Assembly: GCA_964035795.1 (NCBI GenBank)
Contig: OZ038320.1
Span: 8,516,671-8,580,670 of the forward strand
Length of the DNA: 64,000 bases
Direction of reading: 5' to 3'
Source of the DNA: Pterobdella sp. o SKG-2022
Taxonomy: Eukaryota > Annelida > Clitellata > Hirudinida > Piscicolidae
The position numbers were made by a program, and so were the translations under genes. The notes beneath the pieces were generated by a model. The model had not been told where the DNA came from, ran no database searches, and saw only the letters and a program-made list of their open reading frames with translations. Of this stretch, positions 36,001 through 47,436 are shown one piece after another. The stretch's first letter is position 1. Each line of letters begins with the position of its first letter.

Positions 36001-37733
36001 GAGACTGTTACTCCTACTAAAGTTACTTATTTTAGATTTATTCTTCTTATTCTCTTCAGAAGTTTCATCGGTTCTATATACAGAAGAGTTGTTATTCCGA
36101 CTTTGATGGTCGAATTTTCTATTCAAGCTTGAAAACCAGTTATTGCTTTTATTTTGTTTTGTCATTTCTAGTTTTTCTTCTTCCCATTTTCTATAAGCCT
36201 CTTTTTTTAATTGTGCTTCTCTTTCCTTCTCTTCTCGTTTTTTCATCATTATTTCCAGAATTTTTTGATCTTTGCTTTTTTTTCCATTACTTCCAAAAAT
36301 CTGCATTGGTAATGAGTTTGAAAACAAATCATAATTAATGATATATTTAAAGAAAGATTTTTACATCAGAAACTAAAATATTTACAAGTTTTCATGAATT
36401 CTAAACAAAATGAAAAAAATACGTTTCTTATATGCAGAATAATAAAATTTTTTACCAATAATAATCTTGAAATCAAGTCAAAAAAGTGAATAAACCAACA
36501 TACTTTGTTAGATATTTTGCCTAAAAACCCATTTTGAGGCGGTTTAGTCTTCTTTAATGACATCTTATCTAAAGTATTATTGTAGTGGTTTGCAATACTT
36601 TTTTCATTTGACGTTTCATCATAACTTCTACCACTGTTGTGCGATTCGTTAGCAGTTTCACCGTTACAACTTACATTCTCTCTTTGGTAGTCGGTATTTG
36701 TGTCTTGGTTGTCATAAATAATGCTACTAAAATTTTGTTTTCTTTGATCAAAATAAACATCAGTTCTGTTCATATCATTGAAAGTTTTAATCGCATTCTC
36801 ATCATTTGTTTCATTATTATTTATAGTATCGTGAATATTCAGTGATTCTTGTTTCAAAGGTTGCACTTGGTCATCTTTTGAAACTGACATTTTTTCTCTC
36901 TCATTCTGGAAGAAGTTTTGGGTTATTGAATACGTTTTTGGTATGATATCAGGATGAATATCATTTCTGTTGGAAGTTAAATGCTTTAAGGCTTTCATGT
37001 CGGAGTAATTGTTTGGCAACTTCATTGAAATATTTTCTGAATATTGTTCACTATTTTTATCGATTTTTTTGAAACCTTTTTTGAAGTTGTCTGCTTCGTT
37101 GAAATCTCTCTTCATAGTGTCATCAACGTCATCACCGCCATCAACATTCGCTCCACACCCACTCACACTATCCCAAAAGTCCATATCATCATCATCTTCA
37201 TTCTTGCCATACAATTTTGAAAGTCGACTTAAATTCTGTTGCCTTCGCTGGGTGATTGCTTCGAAACGCTGTCGGAGAGATGAGGTAGATGATGATGGTG
37301 GTGAAGGTGGTTGCATGGAAGGTTGTGTAGGAGTAGTCAATGACGATTTGTGCAACAAAAACGAAGGAATTAGTGAAGGCGAAGTTGTAATTTCAGTAAC
37401 TTTTTGAGAATACTTTTCGTCATAACTCGAAGTATGAATCTTGCTTTTTAGACGATCTATGCTTTCTTTCTCATTAGTTTTATCTTTATTATTATCGAGA
37501 GATTTTGAATCATTTACGAAAGAGCTGGATGATAGGTTGGTGGTTCTATTAATCAGAGCCTGCCATCGTTTCATCTTGGCACCCAAGCTTTCGTCATTCC
37601 CTCCTTCATTATGGCCACCCATTTGGTTATCAGGCCTGAAGTTTGATATGTCTCTATTTCCTATATTGAATGTTTTTCCACTATCCGTATCTCCACTGTT
37701 CAAATGACTCTTCAAATGGACCCTGAAAGACAT
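33065..37733 (-). CDS. Coiled-coil protein of unknown family, complete, 796 residues
   Basis: Ten exons: 37733-36504, 36300-35983, 35888-35844, 35523-35426, 34836-34747, 34689-34564, 34486-34423, 34174-34065, 33816-33708, 33265-33065. All phases fit, 2391 nt. Residues 1-410 come from one large exon rich in Ser, Asn and Asp with no visible fold. The rest is mostly charged helix: ILEIMMKKREEKEREAQLKK, QQHEQYVNQLQQKQQQDF, RLKAIEKEMKEYQEELNNF, EWLAREVLLQRKEEVNKM, RIQMEKERRQEELQRN. The last exon starts SRQNARASQELREKIRRGDM. I do not recognise the family; composition and layout resemble centrosomal or microtubule-associated coiled-coil proteins, which is only a guess. An acceptor-like site (TTTTTTGCAG, 37784) sits 50 bases before the start codon, so the 5' UTR is spliced or trans-spliced. 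Confidence 0.8.
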
Positions 37734-37954
37734 TTTGGTGTTGAATTTTCACGGATGTTTCTATGAAGTTTTTTAATCTAAACCTGCAAAAAATATTTTT
37801 AAATTTCAAATAGCAATAAAATTAATTAATGTATATATTAAGATATGAAGTGTATAAATGACATCTAACTTAATGAAGTTGAGTCTTAAAAATCAATTGA
37901 AATATAACGTTATAATCTGCATTCATATAAATAATAAATCAAATAACTCTTTAC

Positions 37955-39226
37955 CTATAAACGATCTGTTTTAAAGCATTTGAAGCTAGACAATAGAAAT
38001 GAATAGGTAATGTTAATGAAAGGTACAATACAATAAAAGTGCTTATTTCAATACAAAAATTAAGTTTAGCTCCAATCATTACTTCAATAATATTCCACAC
38101 AATCACTACAGCGTATAACCCGATCGTGGAATTTTTCAACAATTTAAGTCATCATCATGCCGTGTTATACTTTTATACGATAAACGCAATGTAATATTAT
38201 AGAACGAGCTTACATAAAAAAAAAACTATAATTTTTGGCCTTATCCCCTTAGCATTAGTATTTTTTTATACTCAAGCTTTTTATAAATGGTAATGATAGA
38301 TTTTCTTGAATTGAATAATGAATGAGATGATAATTATCTGTGAAAAATGAACTTTTGTTATTTCAGTATGTGTTAGACGCACAGAAAGTGGAAGATTTTG
38401 ATAAAGTAATAAAAGCTAAAGATAATCGTTTAAATCCTATCTGTATATTTATGTATTTTTCGTGAAATTTTCTTTTTGAATTTCTTCTATTCTTATATAC
38501 TAACTTGAATTATTTTTATGAAGTTTAAAATTTTCCTTTTGTTTTCGACTCAATACTTTTCATGTGATTCCCAACATCAACTCAAAAATAACATGATAGA
38601 ATTAGTGGAATATACATCAAAAACTCAATAAATAGGACAAAAATTAAAACTAGTGACTTCTAGGCAGTACTTTTGTTAGCAATGCTATATAACGGAAGTT
38701 ATTAATATTATAACAAAAACAAATATAAAAAATGAAACGTCAAGTTAGCATAAGCATCAAAATTATTGAATATTATATTTTGTAACAAAAAAAATCAAAT
38801 AAGAGGAATTTTTAATACATTTATTGAGAATCAGAAGCTATAATTTTCGATAAGTTTAGCCTTATCATAAAACGTTAGCTAAATGTTTTTTGTTACAAAA
38901 TATTGAAGAATAATACATAAGATGTCTCTGAAAAGTTACATAAATATTATATATAATTTTAATAGCAAATAAAATAACTTTAGATATTTACCGTTATAGT
39001 TAACATAAACAAGGTAGGTGGCTATAACGAAGTTGCTGATCAGTAACAGAAGTAGTATCAGTTCTTCTTTCGAGTTGTCGTTATGGTTGTTTGCGTTAGA
39101 AATCTTAATAGTATTCACTCCAAAGCTGTCGTATTCGTTGTTTGTTGAGTTTTTTGAAAGATTTTTTGTTGATTTTTTTTTATTTGTTTTATTCAAACTT
39201 GAAGAATCTTTAGATTTATAAACCAT
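37955..39226 (-). CDS. Small membrane protein resembling TMEM216/TMEM80/TMEM17, model uncertain
   Basis: A first exon at 39226-38992 encodes a polar, Lys/Asn-rich N-terminus and a membrane segment (ELILLLLLISNFVIATYLVY). A second segment ending at 37955 encodes TIGLYAVVIVWNIIEVMIGA, KLN, and a further membrane segment, FIVLYLSLTLPIHFYCLA. The pattern I-I-E-V-x-x-G-x-K-x-N between membrane segments resembles G-I-E-V-I-R-L-F-F-G-T-K-G-N in TMEM216, a ciliary transition-zone protein. The join is not solved: the only in-phase acceptor (about 38105) would remove part of the second membrane segment, and a stop lies at about 38149-38151. A middle exon may be missed, or the gene may be damaged. The fourth membrane segment of the family is not seen. 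Confidence 0.4.
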
Positions 39227-40435
39227 TTTGATTCTTCTATTGCATGTCGTAATAACTCTCGAAAATGTATAATATAACTTATTTAAATGTATCTCTCTCG
39301 ATTGCCCTTCATTATAAATTATGGCTTATTAAACACTAATAATTTTAGTTTAAAACAGTTTTTTACAAACATTTAATTTATTTTTATAAAATAAAAAAAA
39401 TTATTATATTTTATTGTATCAAATGTATCTTAATTAACAATCTGGTGATTAATTAAGCCTTATTGTTTTTAAAATCGAGTTTTTAAAACAATTCTAACAC
39501 TTATAATTCAAGTTCAAACGTGTGTTTAACAATCATTATTACATTACCATTATACATTCAAACCACATTAACATAATGTTAAACTTTCATAAAGGTATTC
39601 AGTATCTCTCAAAAATTAACTTCGCGCTCACACTAAAAACATTGAACAGCTTCAGGCGCGAACCAATCATAGAACTCCAAAAAAATTGTGAAAGTACTGA
39701 ATTTCCTTACATTCATATCTGAATAAAACTATTTTTTATGTTATTTGAAAAAAAATATCTATTTCATTTCAAAGAACACTATATTAAAAAAAATTTTAAG
39801 AAAATTCTGATACATTAAAGAAGTTTAATGAAAAAAAAAACAAACATTTTTTAAATAAAAAAACTCTTTGTACAATCCGTAAAAATTCTGATACATGAAT
39901 ATTTTCAAGAAAAAAAACTAACATTTTTCAACTAACAAAGCCTATGATTGGTCCAATCTGCTCACTCCTTGAAACCGATTAACAAATTCATTGCCGTTTG
40001 GAATTTCTTTACAAAAATTATAGGCCAATAAATTTTGAAAAAACTTTTGAAACGGAAATTTTGTTTTGGAAATTCAATTAAAATTATGATTTAGAAAGTT
40101 TAGTTTTTAAAACTTTAAGCTCAGATTAAATAATTTACTTTGTAAAATTATATATGATCTAAATATTTTATCGTCGCTTAGAATTGTCGGCTTTGTCAAA
40201 ATATTAATATTTAAAAATTTAAACTATCAAGGGTAGGTAAAAGATGGAAATTACAAATATATTTGAATTATTTGTTTTTTTATCAACTTTATTTCACAAT
40301 TTAATTGAAATAACTTCCACAAACAAATCGTGAGACTAATCTAAGGAAATGAAAAACTTTCAAGTGCATATCATAGAGATTTTAACATTTGAATGATCGA
40401 AATTGTATCAACAATATTAATATCAAACAGAAGCG
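39227..40435. other. Intergenic region between divergent genes
   Basis: About 1.2 kb of AT-rich DNA between the start of the TMEM216-like gene (minus) and the SR-cyclophilin (plus). A possible shared promoter region. The only open frame, 39522-39722, resembles nothing known. Confidence 0.4.
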
Positions 40436-40995
40436 ATGTCTTCCAAAGTGAATCCTAGGTGTTTCTTTGATATTTCCATAAGAGGAAAACCCGGTGAGTA
40501 AATAATGCAATTTAGAAAGAGATTGTATGACTTAAGCTATCCAATTTATAAAAATAAGTTCAATTTATAAAAAGAGAAAAATATAAATTTGAATTTCATA
40601 GAATATAAAACATACTTAATTAATTCAAAATTTTCAGTGGGCAGGGTTTTGTTCGAGTTGTACAAGGATTCATGTCCTCAAACCTGTGAGAACTTTAGAT
40701 GTCTCTGTACTGGTAAGCCTTTGTATTTTATTCAGTTTGCCTCTTAAAAGATTGATCAACATAACATTTGGAAAATAATTATTATTAGTTAAAAAAAATT
40801 AAAATATTCAAATTAATATGTTTTTACCAATCTATTACTCATAATATTGGTATGTTTAAATATTAAGTGTAAATTATTTTTCCAAGTTTATACAAATATT
40901 ACATATCTTAAATGTATCAATATCTTCCGTAAAGTATTCATAATAATTGACTTTGAAAATTTTTTTTTTCTTACACAAGGTTTTTATAGCACCAA

Positions 40996-41094
<99 letters not shown>

Positions 41095-44000
41095 GGTATA
41101 AAATATATTTTATATATAGCTGCATTATTTTCACATTGAAACACAGGAGAAAAGGGCTTGAGTAATACATCAGGCAAGCGCCTGTATTATAAAGGGTCTG
41201 GATTTCATCGGGTCATCAAGAACTTCATGCTGCAAGGAGGAGACTTTGATAAAGGTGTTATCAAGCATTATCTTTATCTTTAGCCACCTATTAATAAATC
41301 TTTTGCCTATATATATTTTTAGTAATTATCATTTTATCTTTTCATATATATGTCCTATGAAACATGAATTTATATGTGTATGGTGCGAAATGTTTCCAGG
41401 CAATGGCACTGGAGGGGAATCAATTTATGGACTTCAGTTCAAAGGTTGCTATAAAGTTTATTCTCCACATTTAAATTCTTACTCAATATTAATACACGTT
41501 ATTCTCATCATTCTTCACAACACATTTTCCTTCAGTGAAAAATTATACCAAATAACACAAATTATAGAGTGCCTTTTTGCTAAACTTAGTAAGTTACTGC
41601 ATACCATATATAGCCTGAATAACAACTTCAGATGAGAATCTGGAGTTGAAGCATGACAAAGGAGGCTTGTTGTCAATGGCCAACAAAGGACCTAACACCA
41701 ATGCCTCCCAGTTCTTCATGTCAGTATATACTGAATTTTGTTGGCTCTATTTTTATGATGGTTTTTTTCTTTAAAAAGTTACATAATGGGTTTTGAAATT
41801 TTGCTATTTTATATACTGTTTTTTTTATAAGTTAAACTCAAGGAAAGTTATAGTTTATCAATAAATTTATTTAATTTTTATTATCGGATTTTATAAATAA
41901 ATTTTCAAAGCTTTTTTGTTATTCATTTGGTTATAATTTCCACAGAACAACCAAACCTGCGCCTCATCTTGATGGGTCAGTTGATTGCTTTATACAATAG
42001 TATTATAATTTATTAGAATGTGTTTTGTATAACGTTGAGTTACAACAATTTTAACTCAGATTTCTAAACCTCTGTTTCACAATTCTTTTTTTTTCAAACT
42101 TGAAAAATGGTGGTATAAGTGGAATTAATAGTTGGTTATGCTTTTAAATTATTGATGAGCCAAAACCTTTATGGTGTAATTTTTATATATTTCTGCTTTA
42201 AGTTGAAGCCATTCAACATACTCTAATTGAAGTGGATGTAAAGCGACTCTAATAAGGGTGATCAATTGGTGGGTCTATCAATGATAAATTCAACCCACTA
42301 GAAAACATGTGGTGTTTGGGAGGGTGTTGGAGGGGATGGATGTGGTGCATCTGATAGAAGAGGTACAGACTGACAACAAAGATCGACCAAAGGAAGCAGT
42401 TCTCATTGACAACTGTGGTGAACTTGTGCTTCTCAAGAAGGTTTGTGTTTCTGAAAGGGGTGTGATTGGCTGTGTATGATTGAGATTAGGTTAATGTAGG
42501 ACTTAGGGAAAGGAAAAATAGTTTTTAAAAATTTTAAAGTTAGTTTTCTAAATTAAATATGAAATATAGTTGAAGTATAATATTTAAAATTTTTTCACAG
42601 AAATCTAGTTCCAAGAAAAAGAAGGCAGAGGTTGAAGGAAGTGATGATGATCATAGTAGCAGTGGTAGTAGTGATGGTGAGAAAAGTGATGAACCCAAAA
42701 AAGACAAAAAGAAGAAAAAAAAGAAAAAGAGCAAAAAAGAGGATGAAAAAGAAGAAGAAGAGGAGAAAAAAGAGGAAGCCGAAAAGAAAGAGAACTTTTA
42801 CTGCAGTATAGATCCCAAAGACATACCGGACATACCTGCAAATAAGTTCTTGTACCGCAAGAGTCCAGAGAGAGATACGACCAATAATGATAAAGACGCT
42901 GTTGTTAAAGATGATGTTGTTAAGAACAATGATGAAGATTCTGGTAGGAAGAGAGGTCGGAGAAATGATGAAAGAAGCAGGTGTGACGATAATGATAATG
43001 AAAATTTTTATATTTTGCAATTTTCTTCCATAAGTTGACACAGCAAATCAATTTTTTTCATCATTATTCTCACTTCCTTGTACCATTTTCATTGTTGGAG
43101 TTTTATTATAATTATGATATAATGATATTTCTGCTAATCATGGCTTATATATTTCTGCTTATAGGAGAAATACAGAGAGGAGTCAAAGTGGCAGGTGAGC
43201 ATTGTAACTTTGAATTGAAGCTCATAAAATAGCTAATCTATTGGTCTAACATAGTTAATTCTGCTAATGATCATTTGTTTTACTGATACTTTATATACTA
43301 ATAATGGTGATGATGCATATGTTGGTGGTGATGATAAATGTTAATTCAGAAGGGACAAGTCTCGAGAAGAGACCAAGGTGAAGAAAGTCAAAGGGAGAGG
43401 AGCCATCGTAAGTTGTTATCAAATTATAAATATGTGTTTATGTTCTTTTTATGTATACCATCTTAACCTTAAGTAATTTTAAAAAATTCTCTCACTGTTC
43501 TACTTCCTTTGCACAACATTATTATTGCTTTTTTATCTTTGGTTAAATTCACATTTAAGCTAAATTATATATAAATTATGACGTGCATTTCGTTAAAGAG
43601 ATACAGGTCTAGAGAAACCACACCACCTCATTGGAGAAAAGAGCAAGCCAGGTGGGTGTTGGAGATTTTATGGTCTTTGTGATGGTTTTTTTTGGGTGTT
43701 TGACTTGATTTTACCGTCAATAATTCCAAAGAGTTGGTTTTTAAATAAATCATATTAGCTTATACTGTAGTACATGCCCCTGTAATTGGGGTTGCCAACA
43801 GTCAGTCTAAATTAGTTTTGTGCGAATATAATGATTGAAATAAAATTTAAAAATATAACACTATCGATTAAACTAATTTAACATTTATACTTATTAATTT
43901 GAAATAAATATTCCAGATTAACCTCCTTCAAAAGTGCCCATGAAGAAAAGTAAATTATGCTTGCTTCATTATACCAGACAACATTGTTTATATGCTTTTT

Positions 44001-46962
44001 TCTCATTGAATTCCATAGTCTCCATCACACTTTCAAGATTTTGTGATAGTTACGTATACATTTTTTATATGTAAATTGCATTTATATATGAATCGGTATC
44101 TTTTTAAAGCAAAAAATCATAATTCCAAAACTTGCCAGGTGGTCAAGAGGAGAAGAAATGAGGGATGAGTCCACAAGAGAACAAGAGAAGATTAAGGCAA
44201 AGCACGATGAGAATAACGACGATAATCGACCACATCAGAAAAGATACACTGATGACAACACGAGAAGGCGTGATAATAATGAGCCTAGGAGGAGAAGGTC
44301 TGACTGGGGTGATGGTAGACGTCAAGAAGAAGGTGTTAATGATAGAAGGAGAGGACAACATGAAGGGAGACACGGAGATAATGAAGGCAGACATCGTGAT
44401 AATGAGGGTAGACACGTTGGTAACGATGGAAGGCAGGGTGATGGCAGGTTTGGACATGAAGAAGGTAGGGAGTGGAGGAGAAGGAGTGTGCATGAGGCTG
44501 GTGATTATAAGAGCCAACTACTCAATTCATCGCTGGTCGAGCGCTTTTCTGGAGGAAACCAATTAAACTGTTTTGAAAGGTGGGTTAGTTTCTCCATATA
44601 ACCGTCATGTTTTATTCTTGATGTCATAATGTTTCAAGTTGTCAAGATCTTATCGTTATAATGGTTCAGTAAGGAGAACGTTTGATCTCAAGTACTTGAG
44701 GTGCTCTGTATTCAGAATGACGTTTGCGTTTAAGTTCATTGACTACAATTCATAGAAATATCTTAAAATCATCGTATGTTTTACTGGTAAAAATCTTAAA
44801 ATCAAATAAATAATCTGTATTTACATATAGAAGATGTATCGCTAGTGTTAATATATTCTATGTATAGTGTAATGTAATGCGATAATTATAAAGCGCTTTT
44901 TTTGTAGATCAAAGCGCTTGCTACAAATTTAATGTAGCGAAAACACTGTGGAACAGGTGCTAATTGTCGGCCCACAGGGGATCGAATCCGGTAACTTTAG
45001 ATAATTAGTCTAGTGCTCACATACAGGCCGACTATAATTAAAATAATCAATTATTATATTTATAAATTTTATTTTTTATCCTTATAACTCAATTTTCATC
45101 TAATTTCTTATAAGTATGAGGAATTTTTAAAAAAACATGTTTATTCAAGAAATTAGCTATAATTTTTGATAAATAAAACCTTATCATAATTTATTATTAA
45201 AAAACATACAATTTTTCCAAAAACTGTCATTATAAAGATATAACCAAGCGTAACAGTATTATTTAGATACACACATTTTTCACAATTCTACTTATATCTC
45301 AATTATTACAGCACCACCCACGATGAGCAAAAGAGGTTTGAAGGCAGGAGACAGCATGAAGAGCACCATGACAGAAGTCGATGGGCCAATAAGCATGAGG
45401 GTGTTAATGATGCTTTGAGGAGAAGGGCTGGGGATAATGATGGTGTCAGAGATGAAGGCAATAGAAGGAGAAGTGATAGGGATTTCAATAAAAGAGATGA
45501 TCATAGAAGAGTTGGTGAGGAGGATGTTAATGATAATACGAGAAAGGAGTTTGAAGATAACCACAGAAGGGGGGATGATAATCGTAGGCGAGGTGAAGAT
45601 GATAGAAGGAAAGGTGGTGATGCTGATGTTCGAAGAGGTAATGATAATGATACTAGGAGGCATGGCGATGGAAACAAAAGAAGAGCTGCCGATGATAATG
45701 ATGATCATGCTCGTAAAAAGAAAGATGTTGATGATGATAAAAGAGAAAGGATTGAAGCCTTGAGGACGTCTGAATTCGATAACGAGCTCAAGAGAGATGA
45801 CAAAGCTGCACATTCAAAACATTTTGAAGATAATGACCGTCAAAGGAAGAACAGAACTTATAGTACCGATGATGTGGGTGAAAATATTAGTGGATTTAAA
45901 GAAAGAATTGATCAGAAATACGGTGGAACAGATGGAGGAAATTCCAAAAAAGATTTAGCGGCAAATAAAGGTGATTATGATCCATTCCAGGTTCTGGTGC
46001 AGAGAGTCAAGGAGGTGGATGCTTTTAGGGAGAAAAAACAGGCTACCAAATGGGATGATGATGTTGAAACACATAAAAGAAGTGACGATGATGGGAAGCG
46101 TGTAACTAGTCCTGTGAAGGAAGTGTCTGGTAGGAATGAAGTTTCTTCAAAGGAAACTCAAGAAAGTAAAAGAAGAAGTGAATCAAAAGAAAAAGAAAGA
46201 AAGCGAAGTAGATCTAAAGAAATTGAGAAGAAAAGTGTTAAAAACAAAAGTTCTAATTTTGAAGCGCAAAAAGCTGAAAATAGAAAAGATAAAAGTGAAA
46301 AAAATGTAAAAAGTTCAGAAAAAGAATCTGGAACCAGTGTAAAACACAATGAGAAATTAAGTAGTAAAAAAGAGAAAACCAAGGCCAAAGATGAACAAAG
46401 CAAAGGTGACAAAAAAGCACGCGACAAATCATCATCATCCTCCTCTGAAGACTATGATAAGGAATCCTCTTCGTCTTCATCTTCCTCATCATCATCAAGT
46501 TCCGGTTCTTCAAAGTCACCTAGTAGAAAACGAAAGAGGTGAATTTATTTATATTGTTTATTAAATTATTCCAATAATAACAATGAGTAATAATACAAAT
46601 ATCACAGAAGATCTAGGTCCAAAAGCAGGTCAAGAAGGAGGTCACCAAAAAGAAGAGCTACTAGGTCGCCTCGAAGAGCATCACCCAGAAGGTTTACAAA
46701 CAAAAGACCCGAGTCATCTAGGAGATCTAGGTCGCCAAGGAGAAGATCTAGGTCACCAATACGGTCTAGATTCTCTAGAAGGTCTAGGTCACATAGAAGA
46801 ACTAGGTCACATAGAAGATCTAGGTCACGTAGAAGATCTAGGTCAAACAGAAAGTCTCGTTCGCCTAGAAGAAGGTTGAGATCTCCTAGAAGAAGGTCAG
46901 GGTCGAATAGAAAAAGACGAAGTAGCTCAAGTTCGAGCTCCAGTTCAAGCTCTTCTGGCTAA
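40436..46962 (+). CDS. PPIG: SR-rich cyclophilin, peptidyl-prolyl cis-trans isomerase G type, complete
   Basis: Fifteen exons: 40436-40493, 40638-40712, 41147-41254, 41400-41444, 41632-41719, 41946-41975, 42302-42440, 42601-42980, 43165-43194, 43350-43407, 43599-43651, 43917-43949, 44139-44579, 45312-46538, 46608-46962; 1039 residues, all phases fit. Residues 1-181 are the cyclophilin domain: [16 protein letters not shown] keeps catalytic Arg, Phe, Met and Gln; [20 protein letters not shown] has His in place of the CypA Trp, as in PPIG. Then come a Lys/Glu-rich stretch, [17 protein letters not shown], the motif KVKKVKGRG, and [18 protein letters not shown], which matches the PPIG Moca-type region. 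The tail is Arg/Asp/Glu-rich, then poly-Ser, and ends with RS/SR repeats ([20 protein letters not shown]) and Ser-Gly. PPIG is nuclear and binds SR splicing factors and the RNA polymerase II tail. NKTR is the alternative, but the length favours PPIG. Confidence 0.93.
40999..41091. repeat. (TA)n microsatellite in an SR-cyclophilin intron
   Basis: About 46 uninterrupted TA units in the second intron of the cyclophilin gene. All open frames here (YIYIYI repeats) are artefacts of the repeat. Long pure TA runs are self-complementary and usually length-polymorphic. Confidence 0.98.
44880..45040 (-). mobile_element. tRNA-derived SINE in an SR-cyclophilin intron
   Basis: On the minus strand the element starts GTCGGCCTGTATGTGAGCAC (about 45033) and after some 60 bases shows GGATTCGATCCCC, a pol III B-box/T-arm-like sequence, then TGTGGGCCGAC. 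The first and last seven bases (GTCGGCC and GGCCGAC) pair perfectly like an acceptor stem. A roughly 60-base body leads to CAAGCGCTTTGATCTACAAA and AAAGCGCTTTATAATTATCG. The tRNA-like head plus LINE-like tail is SINE structure. A decayed tRNA gene is less likely because D and T stems do not pair well. Confidence 0.55.
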
Positions 46963-47436
46963 TGAATAGAGCTGGGTGAAGGCCTGTGAGCCGCTAAGCA
47001 TTCTAGTAAATGAATTACATCATTCAAAGATTTTGGAAGACTCGGAAGATTGTTTGCTATTTCAATAAATAATTACTCTACATTTTTGAACATGTTAACT
47101 AGTTTTTTGTGATGGTTTTATTCTAATTTATTATTGTGATACATGTAAGTTATATTGACTGAATGGTAACACGTTTTAGATTAAAAATCGTAGTTACTTA
47201 GGTCGCACGACTCATTGTTGATATATGAACAATGATATGTAAAATTGAATAAATCTTCCTAGTATTTATCTTATCACATTTTTTGAAAATCCTCAAAGAT
47301 AAATGGCTTTAGCGTCATATATAACGAATTGATACCTATAAAATTGGTTGTGATTAGTTCTAAACAAGTCTTAAAAAAATTTTAAAGGTGTTTTTTAAAT
47401 AAACGAAGTCCAAAGTAACTTTAAAATCTTCTCGGT
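46963..47436. other. 3' region of the SR-cyclophilin gene and spacer before SLC13
   Basis: Contains an AATAAA at 47064-47069, about 100 bases after the cyclophilin stop codon, and about 370 bases of AT-rich spacer to the SLC13 start. No other feature seen. Confidence 0.45.

Noticed and set aside
38371..38463. Plus-strand exon-like segment YVLDAQKVEDFDKVIKAKD after a good TTTCAG acceptor
   Set aside because: No upstream plus-strand exon to join within the window; it lies inside the minus-strand TMEM216-like gene.
40847..41170. Open frames of YIYIYI repeats on both strands
   Set aside because: Pure product of the (TA)n microsatellite inside a cyclophilin intron.
42595..43041. 148-codon minus-strand frame rich in Phe/Leu
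   Set aside because: Antisense of the Lys/Glu-rich cyclophilin exon 42601-42980.
45292..45813. 173-codon hydrophobic minus-strand frame
   Set aside because: Antisense shadow of the Asp/Arg-rich cyclophilin exon; Ile/Ser-rich products are expected from antisense of GAT/AGA codons.
46583..46879. 98-codon frame with EDLGHxEDLGH repeats
   Set aside because: Shadow frame of the SR-cyclophilin last exon; the real frame gives RS/SR repeats and joins in phase at 46608.
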